From: Sideroxydans sp. | GTDB lineage: Bacteria > Pseudomonadota > Gammaproteobacteria > Burkholderiales > Gallionellaceae | NCBI GenBank assembly: GCA_013791855.1 | Contig: VMTA01000019.1 | Location: 1-64,000 of the forward strand | Length of the DNA: 64,000 bases | Reading direction: 5' to 3' | In this document: positions 52,140 through 63,515 of the stretch, one piece after another | Layout of the letters: every line of letters starts with the position of its first letter | How positions within the stretch are numbered: the first letter of the stretch is position 1 | Translations under genes and position numbers: made by a program | Notes under the pieces: generated by a model | What the model saw: the letters and a program-made list of their open reading frames with translations, nothing else | The model's database searches: none | What the model was told of the DNA's origin: nothing

Positions 52140-52709
52140 CTAGATCGTCACCAGCATCCACGCACCCATGGCGGCGATGCTCATGCCCACTACCTGAACC
52201 AGACGCGTGAATCGTTCGCGCAGTGCACTGCCAATGACGATGCCGCTCACATGCAGCGATGCGGTGGCGAGCAGGAAGCCAGCGGCGTAGGCGAGCGGGG
52301 CGGCGGCGCTGGGCATCTCGCTACCGTGGGCGTAGCCGTGGAAGAGGCCGAAGGCGGCGGTAAGTGCGAAGCTGATCGGTATTGCCAGCTTGGTCGGGCT
52401 GGCGATGAGCAGGCCGAGTATCAACACTGACGCCGCGATGCCCGGTTCGATCAGCGTCAGCGATGGAACCCACATGGGGACGAATGCGCCGCCCACCAGC
52501 ATGGCCATGAAAGTGGCAGGCAGTTGCCAGATGCGTTGACCGCCCAGTTGTCCGGCCCACAGGCCGACGGCCAGCATGGCGAGCAGGTGGTCCATGCCGC
52601 TGAACGGGTGCACAAGGCCGGTGGTGAAGCCGGATGAATCGTGTCCCGTGTGTGCGCTGGCGGCAGTGTTGATGAACAACAGGGCGAGGGTGATGAGGGT
52701 GCGTTTCAT
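52140..52709 (-). CDS. hupE: HupE/UreJ-family nickel permease
   Basis: 189 residues with a signal-like first segment and about six membrane segments. HupE motif HPFSGMDHLLAMLAVGLWAGQ (His and Asp for metal) and FGLFHGYAHGSEMP. Takes up Ni2+ for the hydrogenase. It follows the large-subunit gene by 15 bases. Confidence 0.92.
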   Translation of the reverse strand: MKRTLITLALLFINTAASAHTGHDSSGFTTGLVHPFSGMDHLLAMLAVGLWAGQLGGQRIWQLPATFMAMLVGGAFVPMWVPSLTLIEPGIAASVLILGLLIASPTKLAIPISFALTAAFGLFHGYAHGSEMPSAAAPLAYAAGFLLATASLHVSGIVIGSALRERFTRLVQVVGMSIAAMGAWMLVTI

Positions 52710-52724
52710 GTTTTGTCTTCCTTT

Positions 52725-54457
<1,733 letters not shown>

Positions 54458-54461
<4 letters not shown>

Positions 54462-55735
54462 GATGCTTTCCCTTCTGCGTTATCCGACAGATGCTCGGCG
54501 ACGAGTTCGGTCAGGCCGATGACTTCGATGTCCATGTGGTTGTTCTCCAGTCCGTCCAGCAACATGGTGCGGCAGTTGGAGCAGGAGGTGACGATGGTCT
54601 TTACGTTGATCGCGTCGAGCTGCGCCTTCTTGCGGCTGAACACCTGGTTGCGCAGCGGTTCGGCACGGTGGTTGGCGCTGACGCCGCCGCCCCCGCCGCA
54701 GCACCAGTTCTGCACGCCGGGCTCGGGCATCTCGACGAAGTTGGGCGCGACCATGTGCATCAGATTGCGCGGCTGTTCGATCACACCGCCGCGCCGCACC
54801 ATCTGGCACGGGTCGTGGAAGGTCATACGCGTCTCGTCCACGCCCTCGGTCTGCAGTCGGCCCGAGCTGCGCAGTTCATCCAGCAGTTCGATGATGTGGA
54901 TCACCTTGAACGGGAAGGGGCGGCCGATCAGGTTGGGCCCATCCCAGCGCAGCGCGGTGAAAGCGTGGCCGCACTCCGGGCTGATGACGTATTTCACTTT
55001 CAGTCGCTCTGCCGCGCGCACGATGCGTCCGACCAGTTCCGCCGCGAGATCGGAGGAGCCGATCTGGATGCCGCTGTTGGTGCCCTCGAAGCCGTCCGAG
55101 GCCAGCGTCCACGACACGTTCGCCTGTTTGAAGATGCGCGTCACCGCGCCGATGATGTCGTTGTATTCGGCGACCTCGGCGGAAGACAGCACCATCATGT
55201 AGTCCGCACCTTCCACATCCAACGGCACGGTCAGGCCGGTCTCTTTCTCCGCGTGTTTGATCTGCGCCTTCAGCGTGTTGAGGTTCACGCCCATCGGGCT
55301 GCCCAGCTCGATGGCACGCTGCGTTGCGCCTTTCAGCCCTTCCGGTGCATGGCCGGAAGCGACCATGCCTTCGCGCATCTTGCGCACCATGTACACGATG
55401 TCGTTACCTACCGGGCACACCAGCGAACAGCGGCCGCACAGGGTGCAACTGTCGTACACCAGCGGTTCCCACTCGGTCAGTTCCGCGTCGGTAACCGGTT
55501 TGCTCAAGCCGACTTTCTTCATCAGCTTGCCCCAGAAAGTGTATTCCTGCTGCCACAGGCGGCGCATCGGTTCGAGCTTGTGGATGGGGGTGTATTTCGG
55601 GTCGCCGGTCTCGGTGTAGAACAGGCAGGCATCGGCGCACAGACCGCAATGCACGCAGGAGGTGAAGAAGCTGGCGGTCGGCGCGTCGATCTGGCCGATC
55701 AGGGTGTTGATGCCGTTCTGGAGTGATGTACTCAT
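54458..55735 (-). CDS. isp2: Isp2, HdrD/DsrK-like iron-sulfur subunit
   Basis: 425 residues. Two ferredoxin motifs (CVHCGLCADACLFY, CTLCGRCSLVCPVG) and CCG domains (SPECGHAFTALRW, NWCCGGGGGVSANH). A relative of DsrK. In Isp-type hydrogenases it transfers electrons between the hydrogenase and the membrane. It starts 12 bases after isp1. Confidence 0.93.
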
Positions 55736-55747
55736 ATCGTCCTCGGC

Positions 55748-56404
55748 TTAAATGTTGATGCCCTTGAACCCGTTCACCGCGCCGTTGTACCAGCGCGAGA
55801 TGAAGGTCGAGAACATGTGCGCCAGTTTGGTGAACGGCGCGACCACCAGCAGCAGTTCCACGCTGGCGATGTGCAGTGTCAGCAATGTGATGTATTCGAA
55901 ACCGATCTCGCGCAGCAGCATGAATCCGGTGAGCAGCGGCAGGAAGGACAGCGCCCAGGTCAGGTAGTCCTGATAATCGGACAGCAGTCTTTTCACCGGA
56001 TCGACGAAGCGATGCACCAGCAGCGCGACCATCGCGCCGATGGCGAGCACGGCGGAGATGTCTATCACGCCGCGCGGCATGGCGGGCCAGTGCAGGCTGA
56101 GCACGGCACGGAACAGTTCGATGTGCTGGCTGAGGAAGAAGAGGGTGATGAAGAAGCCGATGTGGAAGATGAAACCGGCAATGACCGTGAAATTACCGCG
56201 CGCGCTAAGTTTGGTGGAAACGAAACTGCGCTTCCACATGGTGCGTAAGCCGCCTGACCATTCCGAGCCACGCGGCGCGGCCAGCGACATTTTGCGGCCC
56301 AGCATCAGCAGATGCAGCATGCGGTAGACCATGCCGAACACGAATACGGCGGCGGCGATCTGCAAACCTGTACCGCGTACCCAGAGCAATAGTTCCTGTT
56401 CCAT
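55748..56404 (-). CDS. isp1: Isp1, cytochrome b membrane subunit
   Basis: 218 residues with five or six membrane segments, NarI/DsrM-like (HIGFFITLFFLSQHIELFRAVL). Carries heme b and exchanges electrons with quinone. The ATG at 56404 has GGGG 7 bases upstream; the ATG at 56410 overlaps the small subunit stop codon but lies too near that site. Confidence 0.92.
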   Translation of the reverse strand: MEQELLLWVRGTGLQIAAAVFVFGMVYRMLHLLMLGRKMSLAAPRGSEWSGGLRTMWKRSFVSTKLSARGNFTVIAGFIFHIGFFITLFFLSQHIELFRAVLSLHWPAMPRGVIDISAVLAIGAMVALLVHRFVDPVKRLLSDYQDYLTWALSFLPLLTGFMLLREIGFEYITLLTLHIASVELLLVVAPFTKLAHMFSTFISRWYNGAVNGFKGINI

Positions 56405-56406
56405 GA

Positions 56407-57498
56407 TCATTCCCCTTTCAGGTCATCGACCGTCAGTTTTTCGCGCGACTGTTGTGCCTGTGTCTTTTTGCCACGGTCGATCGCGCCCACTGCGACCGCC
56501 GCGACCGCGCCGATGACAGCGGCTGCTTTCGCTGCACTGCTGACGTCGGCGGTCGGCGCGGGCAGCGGCGCGTAGAAGCTGCCCGCATCCCAGAATTTCG
56601 GCTCCGAGCAGCCGATGCAGCCGTGACCGGACTCGATGGGGAAACTTGTGCCGCCGTTCCACTTGGTGGTGGCGCAGGCGTTATGCGTGGTCGGGCCTTT
56701 GCAGCCTAGCTCGTACAGACACCAGCCGTTGCGCGCGCCCTCGTCGTCGAAGGTCTTCGCGAACTTGCCCTGGTCGTAGAACGGGCGGCGGTAGCAACGG
56801 TCGTGGATGGTCTCGCCGTAGAAAGCCTTGGGCCGCCCCTGATCATCCAGTGCGGGCAGCGCGCCGAAGGTGAGGTAGTGCGCCAGTACGCCGGTGATGA
56901 CGGCGGGGATGGGCGGGCAACCGGAGATGTTGATGATGGGTTTGTTCTTGATAAGGTCGGACACCGCGACTGCGCCGGTAGGATTCGGTTGTGCGTTGGG
57001 CAGGCCGCCGAACGCGGCACAACTGCCGACCGCGACGATGGCCGCCGCGCCTTGTGCGGCTTCCAGCAGCATGTCGAGATTGGTGCGACCCGCGATGGTG
57101 GAATACACGCCGCCGTCCTTGATCGGGATGGAGCCGTCCACCAGCAACAGATACTGGCCGTGGAATTCTTTCATCGCATCTTCGCGCGCTTGCTCGGCAG
57201 CGAAACCGGAAGCGGCCTGCAGGGTGTGGTGGTAGTCCAGCGACACCATGTCGAAGATCATGCTCTCCAGCGTGGGCGAATGCGAGCGCGTCAGTGACTC
57301 GGTGCAACCGGTGCATTCCTGGAACGACAGCCAGATCACCGAAGGACGTTTCACTTTCGCCAGCGTAGCGGCGATGGCACTGGCGCTGCTGGGAGGGAGC
57401 GCCATCATGGTCGCCATCGCGGCACAGAACTTCAGAAAGCTGCGGCGGCTGATGCCTTGTTCCTGCAGCCGTTGTTCCAGCGTTTCGTGTTCTTTCAT
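56407..57498 (-). CDS. hynS: [NiFe] hydrogenase small subunit
   Basis: 363 residues with a Tat signal (GISRRSFLKFCAAMATMMALPP). Cluster cysteines: proximal ECTGCTES, GSCAAFGG and SGCPPIPA; medial and distal GCKGPTTHNAC, NGGTSFPIESGHGCIGCSEP. A membrane-like Ala/Val segment follows (about 320-345). GAGGTG precedes the ATG. It reads into isp1, isp2, hynL and hupE as one minus operon. Confidence 0.95.
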   Translation of the reverse strand: MKEHETLEQRLQEQGISRRSFLKFCAAMATMMALPPSSASAIAATLAKVKRPSVIWLSFQECTGCTESLTRSHSPTLESMIFDMVSLDYHHTLQAASGFAAEQAREDAMKEFHGQYLLLVDGSIPIKDGGVYSTIAGRTNLDMLLEAAQGAAAIVAVGSCAAFGGLPNAQPNPTGAVAVSDLIKNKPIINISGCPPIPAVITGVLAHYLTFGALPALDDQGRPKAFYGETIHDRCYRRPFYDQGKFAKTFDDEGARNGWCLYELGCKGPTTHNACATTKWNGGTSFPIESGHGCIGCSEPKFWDAGSFYAPLPAPTADVSSAAKAAAVIGAVAAVAVGAIDRGKKTQAQQSREKLTVDDLKGE

Positions 57499-57510
57499 CG
57501 TATCACCTCA

Positions 57511-57915
57511 TTATTTTTTGGATAACTGCTGTTGCAATCTCTCCAGTCCATCCTGTACATCCTCCGGCTGACTGTGCAGGATGGCGGGCACGGCGGCGAT
57601 CTCGATCAGCTCGGCGACTACATCGCCTTCGACGTTGTAATGCGTCACCCACCACACGCCGGGATAGTGCGTCTCATACAGTTCGGAATCACCGATTGTT
57701 TCCAGCCGCGCCGTGACTTCTCCGCGACCGAGCGTGGTGCGCAGTGCTTCGTATTCAGCGGGCGAGAACGGCAGGCTCTTCAGGTCGATCATCGCGCTCT
57801 CGCCGGTGGCGACGAAGCGTGCCAGACGGGTGGCGATCTCGTTGAGCAGGGCATCAATGCTGCCTATCGAATTCAGATCAGTGGCGATTTTGATGGAGAT
57901 ATCGTCGAGACTCAT
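57511..57915 (-). CDS. HupH/HyaF-like hydrogenase expression protein
   Basis: 134 residues, corresponding to the C-terminal half of HupH (RGEVTARLETIGDSELYETHYPGVWWVTHYN and VAELIEIAAVPAILHSQPEDV). HupH-type proteins help insert or assemble the small subunit's Fe-S clusters. This form is about half the usual length of HupH. It overlaps the protease gene by ATGA and precedes hynS by 12 bases. Confidence 0.85.
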   Translation of the reverse strand: MSLDDISIKIATDLNSIGSIDALLNEIATRLARFVATGESAMIDLKSLPFSPAEYEALRTTLGRGEVTARLETIGDSELYETHYPGVWWVTHYNVEGDVVAELIEIAAVPAILHSQPEDVQDGLERLQQQLSKK

Positions 57916-58388
57916 TGCCAGCCCTCCAGTATTTTTTTCGTTTGTGCGCAGACTTGCGGCATGGCGGCAGCGACGGCGGCGGAGGGGTGTTCGCCCCAGT
58001 CGATCACGCCGGGCTGAATGCCGATCAACGCGCGTTGGTGCGGCAGGTGGTCGGCGAGATGGGCGATGGCCATCAGGTCGAGCAAGCTCACTTCATGCAC
58101 GCTGCGCTTGCGGTTACTGCCGAGGAATTCATCCATCGCCTCGCCTTCGAACACTTGTGTATGGCCGGGGGAGGCATTGAGGTTCGCGGCGTCGATGACG
58201 ATGAGTCGGGATGTGTCTTCGATGGCGGATGCCAGTGTGAAACTGAGGGTGCCGCCGTCGAGGTAGGTGATGTCGTTGCGATCCGCCAGCGCCTCGCGCA
58301 GGAAATTCATCGCATGGATACCCGCGCCTTCATCCTGCAAAAGGCTGTTGCCGATACCGAGGATCAGAGTCTTGCTGGAATCACACAT
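57912..58388 (-). CDS. Hydrogenase maturation protease
   Basis: 158 residues of the HupD/HyaD family: LILGIGNSLLQDEGAGIHAM, YLDGGTL, LIVIDAANL, and a SVHEVSLLDLMAIA block whose His and Asp residues hold nickel. It cleaves the large-subunit C-terminus. The ATG at 58388 is used; the ATG at 58430 is an alternative. First gene of the hyn operon. Confidence 0.92.
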   Translation of the reverse strand: MCDSSKTLILGIGNSLLQDEGAGIHAMNFLREALADRNDITYLDGGTLSFTLASAIEDTSRLIVIDAANLNASPGHTQVFEGEAMDEFLGSNRKRSVHEVSLLDLMAIAHLADHLPHQRALIGIQPGVIDWGEHPSAAVAAAMPQVCAQTKKILEGWQ

Positions 58389-58448
58389 GACATTCGAAAT
58401 GGTGAGCAGGCGACGGATGCAATCTAGCATTAGAATGTGCCCACCACA

Positions 58449-58461
58449 ACCAATCATTGGT
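58449..58461. promoter_or_regulatory. Palindrome between the hyn and hyp operons
   Basis: ACCAAT-C-ATTGGT is a perfect 13-base palindrome in the 80-base divergent space between the protease gene and hypC, 8 bases before the hypC ATG, where no ribosome-binding site is evident. It may be an operator. Confidence 0.35.
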
Positions 58462-58469
58462 GTTATCCC

Positions 58470-58706
58470 ATGTGTCTCGGCATCCCCATGAAGATCGTCA
58501 GCATCGATGGTTACAACGCCCGCTGCGAAGCCAAGGGCGTTTCGCGCGAAGTGAGCCTGTTCTTGTTACAGGGAGAAGACATCAATATCGGCGACCACGT
58601 GATGGTGCACGTGGGCTACGCCATCCAGATGATGACAGAACAGGAAGCACGCTCGACCTGGGAGCTGCTGGACGAGATGCTGGCGGCCGAGGATAGCGAT
58701 GCTTGA
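58470..58706 (+). CDS. hypC: Hydrogenase maturation chaperone HypC
   Basis: 78 residues starting MCLGIPMKIVSI; Cys2 is the functional residue. HypC carries the Fe(CN)2CO unit with HypD to the large subunit. Followed by hypD, overlapping by 8 bases. Confidence 0.95.
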   Translation: MCLGIPMKIVSIDGYNARCEAKGVSREVSLFLLQGEDINIGDHVMVHVGYAIQMMTEQEARSTWELLDEMLAAEDSDA

Positions 58707-59796
58707 AGCCAAAGACTGGCTGGCACGCATCCACGCTCTGCCGCTGGATCGCCCTATGCGCATCATGAACGTGTGCGGCGGGCATGAGCGTTCCATCTCC
58801 ATGGCCGGTTTGCGCACGGCCTTACCCAAGCAAGTCCAACTGATCGCGGGACCCGGTTGTCCGGTCTGTGTGTGTCCGGAAGAGGATGTGTATCAGGCGA
58901 TCCAGTTGGCGGCGCATGCGGGTGTGATCCTGGTCGCGTTCGGCGACATGCTGCGCGTGCCGGTGAATGTGGCGAAGGGTGAGCTGCGTTCGCTGGAACA
59001 GGCGAAAGCGGCGGGGGCGGACGTGCGACCCATCGCCAGTCCGCGCGAGGCGGTGCAGATCGCGCAGCAGAATCCGGAGCGGCAGGTGGTGTTCTTCGCC
59101 GCCGGGTTCGAGACCACCATGGCACCTGTGGCGGCGATGTTGATAGAAGGCGTGCCGGACAATCTTTCTTTACTGCTGTCGGGGCGACTCACCTGGCCAG
59201 CAGTGTCCATGTTGCTGGATTCCGGTGAAGCGGGTTTCCATGCGCTGGTCGCGCCCGGCCATGTGGCGACGGTGATGGGGCCGGAGGAGTGGAGCTTCGT
59301 GGTCGAGCAGCATCACATGCCTGCCGCCGTGGCGGGTTTTACGCCGGTGTCGTTGCTGGCGGCGATGTATTCCGTGTTGCGCCAACTCATCGAAGACAAA
59401 CGCTTCCTCGATAATTGTTACCCCGAACTGGTGAAGCCGGAGGGCAATCCGGTCGCGCGCAGACATCTGGCGCAGGCTTTTGAGGTGACCGATGCCAACT
59501 GGCGCGGCATCGGTGTCATCCCCGTTTCCGGTTATGCAATCGCGCCGGCCTACGCCGCGCATGATGCGCGTCTGCGTTTTCCAGACTTTAACGATGCCGA
59601 ACGCAAACGCGCCGGGCAGATGCCACCGGGCTGCGATTGCGCGCGCGTGGTGCTGGGCCGTATCAACCCTGACCAATGCAAACTCTATGGCACGGCCTGC
59701 ACGCCGAAGTACCCGGTCGGCCCGTGCATGGTGTCGGATGAAGGCGCGTGCCGCATCTGGTGGTCGACGGGTATCCGGGCGACGGAGCATGCCTGA
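58699..59796 (+). CDS. hypD: Hydrogenase maturation protein HypD
   Basis: 365 residues. Motifs: MNVCGGHERSIS, AGPGCPVCVCPEEDV, FFAAGFETTMAPVAAM, VAPGHVATVMG and C-terminal cysteines (PPGCDCARVV, YGTACTPKYPVGPC) for the [4Fe-4S] cluster. Assembles Fe(CN)2CO. Confidence 0.96.
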   Translation: MLEAKDWLARIHALPLDRPMRIMNVCGGHERSISMAGLRTALPKQVQLIAGPGCPVCVCPEEDVYQAIQLAAHAGVILVAFGDMLRVPVNVAKGELRSLEQAKAAGADVRPIASPREAVQIAQQNPERQVVFFAAGFETTMAPVAAMLIEGVPDNLSLLLSGRLTWPAVSMLLDSGEAGFHALVAPGHVATVMGPEEWSFVVEQHHMPAAVAGFTPVSLLAAMYSVLRQLIEDKRFLDNCYPELVKPEGNPVARRHLAQAFEVTDANWRGIGVIPVSGYAIAPAYAAHDARLRFPDFNDAERKRAGQMPPGCDCARVVLGRINPDQCKLYGTACTPKYPVGPCMVSDEGACRIWWSTGIRATEHA

Positions 59797-62017
59797 AGCG
59801 CGGCGCTGGATACTGACGGGCCGTGTCCAGGGCGTCGGTTTTCGGCCTTTCGTGTATCTGCTGGCGCAGCGATTCGACCTCAAGGGCGTGGTGCAGAACC
59901 AGCTCGGACAAGTGATGATCGAGCTGGAAGGTGAGACGTCCGTTCTGGATGATTTCTCTTCGGCGTTGATCACTGATGCACCACCACTGTCACGTCCACA
60001 CATCACCAACATCTCAAATATCCCGCCGCGTGGTTTTACATCGTTCCAGATTCTGGACAGCGCCAGTGCCGGCGAAACACACATCCACGTGCCGCCCGAT
60101 CTGTATCTGTGCTCAGACTGCCAGCGCGAGATGAATACGCCGCAGGACCGGCGCTATCACTATCCCTTCATCAACTGCACGCAATGCGGCCCGCGCTACA
60201 CCCTGATCACACGCATGCCCTACGACCGCGCCAACACTACGATGGCGAAGTTCTCGTTGTGCGATGCCTGTCGTGGCGAATACGAAGACCCGGCCAGCCG
60301 ACGCTTCCATGCCGAGCCCATCGCCTGTCCGCAGTGCGGGCCGCAACTGGAATTCGTGTCGGGTGAGGTGCGCTTGCAACGCGAGTCCGCACTGGATGCA
60401 TGCATCGCCTCGCTGCGTCGCGGCGAGATCGTGGCGGTGAAAGGCATAGGCGGTTATCACCTGATGTGCGATGCACACAATGCCGATTCCATCGCGCGCT
60501 TGCGCGCACGCAAGCATCGGCCGCACAAGGCGCTGGCGGTGATGTTCAAGGACATGGCAGCGGTGCGCGCTGAACTGGAAGTAGCCGCGCAGGCGGAGGC
60601 TGCGCTGTGCGATGCTACACGTCCCATCGTGCTGTTGCCGCGCAGTCCTGCATGCGTATTGCCCGAAGGCATTGCACCCGGCCTGCACGAAGTCGGCGCG
60701 ATGCTGCCCTACACGCCTTTGCATCATCTGCTGTTGGCGGCACTGGATACGCCCCTGGTCGCGACCTCGGCCAACCTCAGCGGCGAACCGGTGCTGACCG
60801 AAGGTGTTGAAGTGGAAACAAGGTTGGGCAAAGTGGCGGATGCTTTCCTGCATCACGACCGTTCAATCGTGCGCCCGGCAGACGATGCGGTGCTGCGCGT
60901 CATCGCTGCACAAACAAGATTGATCCGCCCCGGACGCGGCAACGCCCCCATCGAGATCGAACTGCCATTTGGAATGCCGCAGCCGACGCTGGCCGTAGGC
61001 GGTCACATGAAGAACACCATTGCGCTGGGCTGGGGCAGTCGCGCCGTATTGTCGCCGCACATCGGTGATCTGGATGCACCGCGCAGCATCGCCGTGTTCG
61101 AACAGGTCATCACCGATATGCAGCGACTGTATGGCGTCACTGCACAAGCTATCGTGTGCGATGCGCACCCGCACTACGCCAGCAGCCGCTGGGCGGCGAA
61201 GCAGGGCCTGCCCGTGCGAACGGTCTGGCATCACCACGCGCATGCCGCCGCGTTGGCGCTGGAACATGGCGCGGACAAGACCTGGTTCACTTTCACTTGG
61301 GATGGGGTTGGATTGGGTGAGGACGGCACGCTGTGGGGCGGCGAGACACTGCACGGGCGTATCGCTGACTGGCGACGTGCCGCGTATCTGCGACCGTTCA
61401 GATTGCCGGGCGGCGACAAGGCTGCGCGCGAACCTTGGCGCTCTGCAGCAGGATTATGTTGGGAGATGGGCATGGACAGATCATTCCCGGTGGATGACAT
61501 CACCTTGCTGCACACGGCCTGGCAACGCGGCATCAATGCGCCGCAGACCAGCGCGGCAGGTCGTTTGTTCGACGGCGCGGCACATCTTCTCGGGCTGATC
61601 GATCATGCGAGTTACGAAGGGCAGGGCGGCATGTTGCTGGAGCAGTGTGCGAGTGGCGAGGCGGAAGTCATCGTTTTGCCATTGTATGAAGATGCGCAGG
61701 GTGCGCTGCTGGTCGACTGGCAACCGGTGCTCGCCGCGATGCTGCGCAAGGATGTTCCGGTCGCCACGCGCGCGATGACTTTCCATCGCAGTCTGGCGCA
61801 CAGCATCGTGATGCAGGCGCAGCGACTGCACGCGCAGCGACCCTTCGATGCGGTGGGTCTGACGGGCGGTGTGTTCCAGAACAAGTTGCTGGCCGAGCTG
61901 GCGCTGGAAGGATTGCAACAGGCGGGATTCGATGCGTATCTGCCGCAGCAGATACCGTGCAATGATGGTGGCATCGCCTTGGGACAATTGATGGAGGCAG
62001 GGTTCAAACATGGATGA
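59789..62017 (+). CDS. hypF: Carbamoyltransferase HypF
   Basis: 742 residues: acylphosphatase domain (about 1-90, GRVQGVGFRPFVYLL), zinc fingers (CSDCQREM, CTQCGPRY, CDACRGEY, CPQCGP), YrdC domain (about 195-370) and a C-terminal Kae1-like carbamoyltransferase domain with WHHHAHAAALALEH. Makes the CN ligands with HypE. The ATG at 59789 overlaps the end of hypD. Confidence 0.96.
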   Translation: MPEARRWILTGRVQGVGFRPFVYLLAQRFDLKGVVQNQLGQVMIELEGETSVLDDFSSALITDAPPLSRPHITNISNIPPRGFTSFQILDSASAGETHIHVPPDLYLCSDCQREMNTPQDRRYHYPFINCTQCGPRYTLITRMPYDRANTTMAKFSLCDACRGEYEDPASRRFHAEPIACPQCGPQLEFVSGEVRLQRESALDACIASLRRGEIVAVKGIGGYHLMCDAHNADSIARLRARKHRPHKALAVMFKDMAAVRAELEVAAQAEAALCDATRPIVLLPRSPACVLPEGIAPGLHEVGAMLPYTPLHHLLLAALDTPLVATSANLSGEPVLTEGVEVETRLGKVADAFLHHDRSIVRPADDAVLRVIAAQTRLIRPGRGNAPIEIELPFGMPQPTLAVGGHMKNTIALGWGSRAVLSPHIGDLDAPRSIAVFEQVITDMQRLYGVTAQAIVCDAHPHYASSRWAAKQGLPVRTVWHHHAHAAALALEHGADKTWFTFTWDGVGLGEDGTLWGGETLHGRIADWRRAAYLRPFRLPGGDKAAREPWRSAAGLCWEMGMDRSFPVDDITLLHTAWQRGINAPQTSAAGRLFDGAAHLLGLIDHASYEGQGGMLLEQCASGEAEVIVLPLYEDAQGALLVDWQPVLAAMLRKDVPVATRAMTFHRSLAHSIVMQAQRLHAQRPFDAVGLTGGVFQNKLLAELALEGLQQAGFDAYLPQQIPCNDGGIALGQLMEAGFKHG

Positions 62018-63014
62018 GACACATATCAGTCTGGCGCACGGCAACGGCGGCCATTACATGCGCGAACTGATCGAACAGGTGTTCGCGCGCCATCTGCACA
62101 ATCCCCTGCTGAATGTGCAGGTGGATGCCGCATCGCTGCCGCACATGGACGGCGTGGTGATGGTGACCACCGACGGCTTCACCGTGCAGCCGCTGGAATT
62201 CCCTGGCGGCAGCATCGGCTCGCTGGCGGTGCACGGCACGGTGAACGACCTCGCAGTGTCGGGGGCAACGCCGCGCTATCTCACATTGAACGCCTTCATC
62301 GAAGAGGGCATGGAGGTCGCGCAACTGGATCGTATCGTCGCCGATCTGGCGCGCGCAGCACGCGAGGCGAACGTGGCGGTGGTGGCGGGTGATACCAAAG
62401 TGCTGCGACGCGGCGAGGGCGGCGGCATCTATCTCGCTACCACCGGTATCGGCGTGCGTCCTGCCGAGGTGAAACTGGGGCTGGATCGCATCCGCGAGGG
62501 TGATGTGATCCTGGTCAGCGGGCCGGTGGGCGATCACGGCATCGCGGTGCTGCTGGCGCGCGAACAGTTCGGCCTCAGCGGTGAACTGCAGTCCGATGCG
62601 GCCAGCGTGTTCCCGCTGGCGCAGGCGCTGTTGCCGCTCGATGGTTTGCGTTTCATGCGCGACCCCACGCGCGGCGGACTGGCCACCGTGATGCATGAGA
62701 TCTGCCGCGCCACGGATATGCAGGTGTTGCTGCAGCAACCCGCTATCCCGGTGCGCGAACAGGTTAACTCGGTGTGCGAGATGCTTGGTTACGACGCGAT
62801 GTATCTGGCCTGCGAGGGACGCTTGGTGGCGGTGGTGGATGCTGCCCAAGCGGATGCAGCGCTGGTTGCGCTGCAAGCACTGCCGCAAGGGCAGGGCGCT
62901 GCCATCATCGGCAAGGTGCAAGCAGGCCGCACGCAGGTGGTGCTGGAGACTGAATTCGGTGGTCAGCGCATCCTGGAAGAACTGGAAGACGACCCGCTGC
63001 CGCGCATCTGCTGA
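62010..63014 (+). CDS. hypE: Carbamoyl dehydratase HypE
   Basis: 334 residues, PurM-like (SLAHGNGGHYMRELI, TTDGFTVQPLEFPGG, AVHGTVNDLAVSGA) and ending PRIC, whose last Cys is carbamoylated then dehydrated to thiocyanate. Last of the hyp genes; hypA and hypB are not in the window. Confidence 0.96.
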   Translation: MDETHISLAHGNGGHYMRELIEQVFARHLHNPLLNVQVDAASLPHMDGVVMVTTDGFTVQPLEFPGGSIGSLAVHGTVNDLAVSGATPRYLTLNAFIEEGMEVAQLDRIVADLARAAREANVAVVAGDTKVLRRGEGGGIYLATTGIGVRPAEVKLGLDRIREGDVILVSGPVGDHGIAVLLAREQFGLSGELQSDAASVFPLAQALLPLDGLRFMRDPTRGGLATVMHEICRATDMQVLLQQPAIPVREQVNSVCEMLGYDAMYLACEGRLVAVVDAAQADAALVALQALPQGQGAAIIGKVQAGRTQVVLETEFGGQRILEELEDDPLPRIC

Positions 63015-63018
63015 CTCG

Positions 63019-63384
63019 CTACATCATGCTGCCGAAGGAGAGGTCCTGAGTATGCGGCGGTAACGGCAGACCGGCGAGTCGGCTGGCTTGACCGACCGGG
63101 CCGCGCGGGAACAGTTCATACAGATGGCCGCGCCCGAGTGCTTCACAGAAGCGTTCTTCCAGATCGCGCAAAACATCCCGTGCGCTGTCTTCGTTGCCGC
63201 GCTGTCTGTAACGTTCGCGCAGGTAGAAGAGTACTTCCCAGTGTTCCTCGTTCAGATCGATCCCTTCGAGCTCAGCTTCGCGATTGGCGTGTTGCGGTGA
63301 CCATGGTGCAAGCTCGGTCATGTGGCCTTCCGGGTCGTTTTCGTAACGTAGCGGGTCGCGGATGGATTTGTTGATGTCGAGCAT
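63019..63384 (-). CDS. DsrC/TusE-like protein without the redox cysteines (second)
   Basis: 121 residues of the DsrC/TusE fold (LNEEHWEVLFYLRERYRQRG; LYELFPRGPVGQASRLAGLPLP). The equivalents of both DsrC cysteines are gone (GQASR, and a tail HTQDLSFGSMM); the only Cys (RFCEALG) is elsewhere. GGAGGAAAC lies before the ATG at 63384. It faces hypE and is far from the dsr genes, which may point to a regulatory role linked to hydrogenase. Similar cysteine-less proteins have been proposed as regulators. Confidence 0.85.
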   Translation of the reverse strand: MLDINKSIRDPLRYENDPEGHMTELAPWSPQHANREAELEGIDLNEEHWEVLFYLRERYRQRGNEDSARDVLRDLEERFCEALGRGHLYELFPRGPVGQASRLAGLPLPPHTQDLSFGSMM

Positions 63385-63515
63385 GATGTTTCCTCCTGCT
63401 GACGGGGGCGGGCAGGACGCCTGCCGTGGGATCATCTTCAAACTCTTGAGTAGGATTGTCAACTATTTCCCATGCTGGAGAGCGGGGAAAAAAGGCGGTC
63501 GGGCCGTGCTTTCGC

